From a virus, in the IMG/VR virus record IMGVR_UViG_3300005260_000046, positions 1 to 23,649 of that record: 23,649 bases of DNA; one strand, given 5' to 3'. The notes beneath the pieces were generated by a model that saw only the letters and a list, made by a program, of their open reading frames with translations, was not told the origin of the DNA and made no database searches. Of the stretch, positions 21,251 through 23,649 are shown piece after piece; positions within the stretch are counted from its first letter, which is position 1; every line of letters begins with the position of its first letter. Both the position numbers and the translations under genes were made by a program.

Positions 21251-21256
21251 ATTGCC

Positions 21257-21275
21257 CCCTTTCCCCAAGGGAGGG
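21257..21275. other. CCC/GGG hairpin before the chaperone start
   Basis: The plus strand shows CCCTTTCCCC-AA-GGGAGGG, able to fold into a short interrupted stem that covers the G-rich stretch in front of the chaperone ATG. It resembles the C/G-rich intergenic repeats of Bacteroidetes genomes, although only one copy is visible. Confidence 0.4.
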
Positions 21276-21321
21276 TTTTATAATGTTTTAACTAATTTGT
21301 TTTCGCCTGTTTGTGTATTTT

Positions 21322-22548
21322 TTAATTATCAATTATTTCTTTCAATGATCCCCATGCTGGCGGGCCCGGAATCAAAGGAAACCTGACTTTGGACTTAGCT
21401 AAGTTATTGATTTTTAGTTTATTTAATGCAATATATCTTAAAGGATCTATCAAATGATTCCAATCGTCCGAAGGCTGATTTAATATTTTGCCCTCGCGAG
21501 CCCTTCTCCACTTGTATTTTTTTAGTTCGTTGAGTAAGTCAATACTTGAACGCGTGACATTGAGTTTGTATCTTTTTAAAATATCGATGGATAATCTAAC
21601 GCTGTCCGGGCCTTTTCTGGCCGGAACAATTCTCCATCCCATCCGCCGGAGTTCTTCTATAGATTTGGGCTCGGCGCTGTCGGCAATTATTTCGATATTC
21701 CGATTTAATCCGGCATCAGCAAGCTTTTGTGAAATATCCGGGTTTGTGAGTCCGGTTTCATATATCAGCTCTTCGATCCATAACTCGCCGGTTTGCTTAT
21801 AGACTATGATACAGCCGGTAGGATCATTGGTGTAACCAAAGTCCAACCCGGCCGCAACAAGTTTTGCTTTCGGTGGAATATCTTCGCATATCTGCCAGTT
21901 GTCCAGGACCAGTCCGTGTATTCTTCCGGTTAAACCGCGGGCGTAAACCTTCCATCGTTCATTATCAGTTTGCTTCAATGACTCGATCTTTTTCCTGGTA
22001 GCCACGTCAAGGAAAGGATTGTGCCGATGATCGGAGATGATAAGCTGGACACCTGGTTCCCCTAATAAATATTCGTGCACCCAAAAATCGGTATTGGGAT
22101 TGTAATCGATATAAATCCTTTTTCGTGTACGCAATGCCAGCTCGCTGTAGACATCCCAGCTAATACCGTTGGCTTCGTTTACGAACAGGTAGTCGCGTTT
22201 TCCCGACTTGGCATCCTGCGCATCGGCATAGCTTTTGAATTCGATCACGCTGCCGGTCCTGAATTGAAAAATACGTTCGGATTTGTTGTATGACGTTACA
22301 GATGCTTTTAATTTGTCCGACCGTTTGTATATATCTAATGCATCGCGTAAAACGCCGGATTTTATATTTGGGATATCCTGGCCTGTTACGGTGATGATCT
22401 GTTGCGTTTGCTCGCAGGCTAACGTAAATAGTACTTGCAAGATGGCCGTCGTTTTTCCGGAGCTGGTACCACCCTGGTTTACTACAATATGTGCTTTCGC
22501 GCTGTAGTTTTTCTCGAATAATACCGATGCTTTATAACCGTTAGCCAT
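21322..22548 (-). CDS. terL: Terminase large subunit
   Basis: The motor and nuclease that cuts concatemeric phage DNA and drives it into the prohead. The 408-residue protein has both halves. The N-terminal ATPase carries a Walker A GGTSSGKT (26-33) and a Walker B YLFVNEA (120-126) with the catalytic E125; DYNPNTDFWVHEYL (148-161) follows. The C-terminal RNase H-like nuclease carries acidic positions D236 in GLDFGYTNDPT, D290 in IIADSAEPKSIEEL and D368 in NHLIDPLRY. This is the Terminase_3 (PBSX-like) arrangement. The gene is separated from the small subunit by the plus-strand lipoprotein gene. It starts 60 bases from that gene's start, so the two are divergent. Confidence 0.96.
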   Translation of the reverse strand: MANGYKASVLFEKNYSAKAHIVVNQGGTSSGKTTAILQVLFTLACEQTQQIITVTGQDIPNIKSGVLRDALDIYKRSDKLKASVTSYNKSERIFQFRTGSVIEFKSYADAQDAKSGKRDYLFVNEANGISWDVYSELALRTRKRIYIDYNPNTDFWVHEYLLGEPGVQLIISDHRHNPFLDVATRKKIESLKQTDNERWKVYARGLTGRIHGLVLDNWQICEDIPPKAKLVAAGLDFGYTNDPTGCIIVYKQTGELWIEELIYETGLTNPDISQKLADAGLNRNIEIIADSAEPKSIEELRRMGWRIVPARKGPDSVRLSIDILKRYKLNVTRSSIDLLNELKKYKWRRAREGKILNQPSDDWNHLIDPLRYIALNKLKINNLAKSKVRFPLIPGPPAWGSLKEIIDN

Positions 22549-22561
22549 GTAATTATATTTG
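22531..22561 (+). promoter_or_regulatory. Bacteroidetes-type promoter of the plus-strand lipoprotein gene
   Basis: The perfect -7 box TATATTTG (22554-22561) follows TTTA (22531-22534) by 19 bases, so the -33 box is one base off TTTG. The start codon is 48 bases after the -7 box. It overlaps the start of the divergent large terminase gene. Confidence 0.5.
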
Positions 22562-22608
22562 TAGAAAGATTTTAGTTAAATTTATATCACAAAAACCCCC
22601 TGAGTTCC

Positions 22609-23175
22609 ATGCGTCATTTTTATCACTTTTGCCTGTTCCTGTTTGCGTCAATATTGTTTTTTGCCTGTAAGCCCGACAAGAATGGTGTAGTTCCCCTTCA
22701 AGCATCCCAAAAGATGATAGTAGGCACCTGGGCAATGCAACAAGAGCATTACACGCAATATATTGATGGTGTAAAGCAGCAAGATACCACTGTTAACGCT
22801 ACAGACTATAACCGGGCCTATATCAAATTTAATGGTAATGGCACTTTCAGCAGTGCCGGTGTTTACACGTCAGCGGATATGGGCAGCCTGAGCGGCGGGT
22901 TGGTAAACGCGGCCGACTCTACATCTGGTACCTTTAGCTTTACAGGTTCGGCATTAAGCTTGTCGGAACCGATAGCAGGTTTGGTGATGAATGCATCATT
23001 TGGGGTAGTGAGTACCATTACAGCACCTGTTATCACTCCTGTTTCGCATGCTGTTTCGATAAGCCAGTTAACGGCTGCGGCACTGAAGATACATACAGAA
23101 TATATTTATACCTACTCCGTAAACAGCTCGTCGCAGACTTATAAAATGGAGGACGACTATTATTACACCAAATAG
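22609..23175 (+). CDS. Predicted lipoprotein, lipocalin-like (accessory gene)
   Basis: The 188-residue protein has a lipoprotein signal (MRHFYHFCLFLFASILFFAC, Cys20 lipidated) followed by KPDK, which has the Lys/Asp look of Bacteroidetes surface-export lipoproteins. The mature part has MIVGTWAMQ (36-44), the first strand of lipocalin-like beta barrels, then strand repeats (YNRAYIKFNGNGTFSS, STSGTFSFTGSALSL). This is common in small Bacteroidetes lipoproteins, usually of unknown function. It is inserted on the plus strand between the two terminase genes. Its stop is immediately next to the small terminase stop (TAG then CTA, reading TAGCTA). It likely sits on the cell surface of the lysogen; receptor masking would be an attractive but unproven role. 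Confidence 0.75.
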   Translation: MRHFYHFCLFLFASILFFACKPDKNGVVPLQASQKMIVGTWAMQQEHYTQYIDGVKQQDTTVNATDYNRAYIKFNGNGTFSSAGVYTSADMGSLSGGLVNAADSTSGTFSFTGSALSLSEPIAGLVMNASFGVVSTITAPVITPVSHAVSISQLTAAALKIHTEYIYTYSVNSSSQTYKMEDDYYYTK

Positions 23176-23649
23176 CTAAAGCGCTACTTCGCTTTCTGAT
23201 GATACTGGCATATGTTCGGATGGAACCATTTCGACTTTAAGTATGTTATCAGATTCGTTTTCGTCAGGTTTTTCAATCGATCTATCAGTCCAGCCCAAAG
23301 TTTTTAACATGTGCGTAACGCCGGTTGACGAGGAACCATGAAGTTTTTTTTCATATTCAGCAATGATGCGCAATTTTGCCCGCTTTGCCTGGTCGGCATA
23401 TTCGCCGTGTGCTTCATAGTCTTCAAATTGCTGCTTGCTGACGAAGCCCAGGAAGTACATGAGCCCTGCAGCAGTCGGCGGTTCCGGTTCCCGATCAGTT
23501 ATTTTCACAGACTGGCGTTTTGACCGGCCGTTTTCGTCTTTTATTTTTCTGCGGACGGTACGTGTGACGCCTTTGATGGATGTGAAATAATCGGCGATTA
23601 AATCTTCAATATCGCTTAGTGATGAGAATAAAGGTTTAGTTGTTTCCAT
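23176..23649 (-). CDS. Terminase small subunit
   Basis: Recognises the packaging site and delivers DNA to the large subunit. The 157-residue protein has a helical middle, PPTAAGLMYFLGFVSKQQFEDYEAHGEYADQAKRAKLRIIAEYEKKLHG (about 57-105), matching the P22 gp3-type packaging protein pattern: 'T..GL...LGF.S.Q.....' then a basic helix. A lysine/arginine-rich stretch (VRRKIKDENGRSKR, about 32-45) precedes it. The C-terminal part ends in the acid-rich tail SESEVAL. The ATG coincides with the right edge of the window, so the gene is complete but its promoter and packaging site lie outside. The plus-strand lipoprotein gene separates it from the large subunit. Confidence 0.8.
   Translation of the reverse strand: METTKPLFSSLSDIEDLIADYFTSIKGVTRTVRRKIKDENGRSKRQSVKITDREPEPPTAAGLMYFLGFVSKQQFEDYEAHGEYADQAKRAKLRIIAEYEKKLHGSSSTGVTHMLKTLGWTDRSIEKPDENESDNILKVEMVPSEHMPVSSESEVAL
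23178..23195 (+). terminator. Short hairpin at the convergent ends of lipoprotein and terminase genes
   Basis: AAAGCG (23178-23183) and CGCTTT (23190-23195) form a perfect 6-base stem with a 6-base loop, starting 3 bases after the lipoprotein stop and inside the end of the small terminase gene. Without a long T-run its effect as a terminator is uncertain. Confidence 0.3.

Noticed and set aside
1-23649. Gene transfer agent or tailocin instead of a phage
   Set aside because: Both terminase subunits, portal, capsid, protease and lysis genes are present, and several cargo genes with lysogen-type promoters favour a prophage. Defectiveness cannot be excluded because of the start-less lysis ORF.
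1-23649. tRNA or rRNA genes and attachment sites
   Set aside because: I saw no cloverleaf-type sequence, rRNA segment or integrase-linked direct repeat in the window.

Overview
The window is the late (packaging, virion and lysis) region of a tailed phage, most likely an integrated prophage, from a Bacteroidetes host; a Sphingobacteriaceae-type host (Mucilaginibacter or Pedobacter relative) is my inference. The evidence is: phage genes that lack Shine-Dalgarno sequences and start after A/C-rich leaders such as ACCAACCAATG; accessory genes with Bacteroidetes-type promoters (TTG about 19-20 bases from TAnnTTTG); lipoproteins and signal peptides of that style; an SprB-like adhesin module; and intergenic spacers built from short degenerate repeats. 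No integrase, repressor, replication gene or attachment site is present, so both ends of the element lie outside the window.  Layout, read in the direction of late transcription (minus strand, right to left): terminase small subunit (starts exactly at the right edge), terminase large subunit, a tail assembly chaperone with a -1 frameshift extension, a tail terminator-like protein, an HK97 gp10-like protein, two proteins of nearly 700 residues (tail tip or fibre), a short tape measure protein, a small HTH-like protein, a ClpP-type prohead protease with a possible nested scaffold, the major capsid protein with an inserted beta domain, a tail tube-like protein, the portal, a connector-like protein, a collagen-like fibre, a small structural protein, a LamG-like fibre, an FkbM-type methyltransferase, and a lysis cassette (start-less holin-like ORF, GH24 lysozyme, membrane coiled-coil protein, and one last conserved-looking protein). 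The virion set is nearly complete for a siphovirus-like particle, but the module order is unusual: portal and capsid genes come after the tape measure rather than directly after the terminase.  Accessory genes interrupt the late operon at several places: plus-strand genes between the terminase subunits (lipoprotein), between tape measure and protease (a PH-like membrane protein plus a secreted protein, and a second lipoprotein) and between protease and capsid (small membrane protein), and minus-strand genes for a secreted protein and the methyltransferase. Four of these carry their own host-type promoter, as expected for genes expressed in the lysogen (morons).  The 391-base gap at 10640-11030 is the most structured non-coding stretch. 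It holds 7-mer and 8-mer tandem repeats, three CCGATTST repeats about 21 bases apart, and two copies of a 59-base bipartite element with conserved ends, an unconserved 14-base middle and a TGACA-N6-TGTCA dyad. This is a candidate phage-specific promoter or operator for the capsid module.
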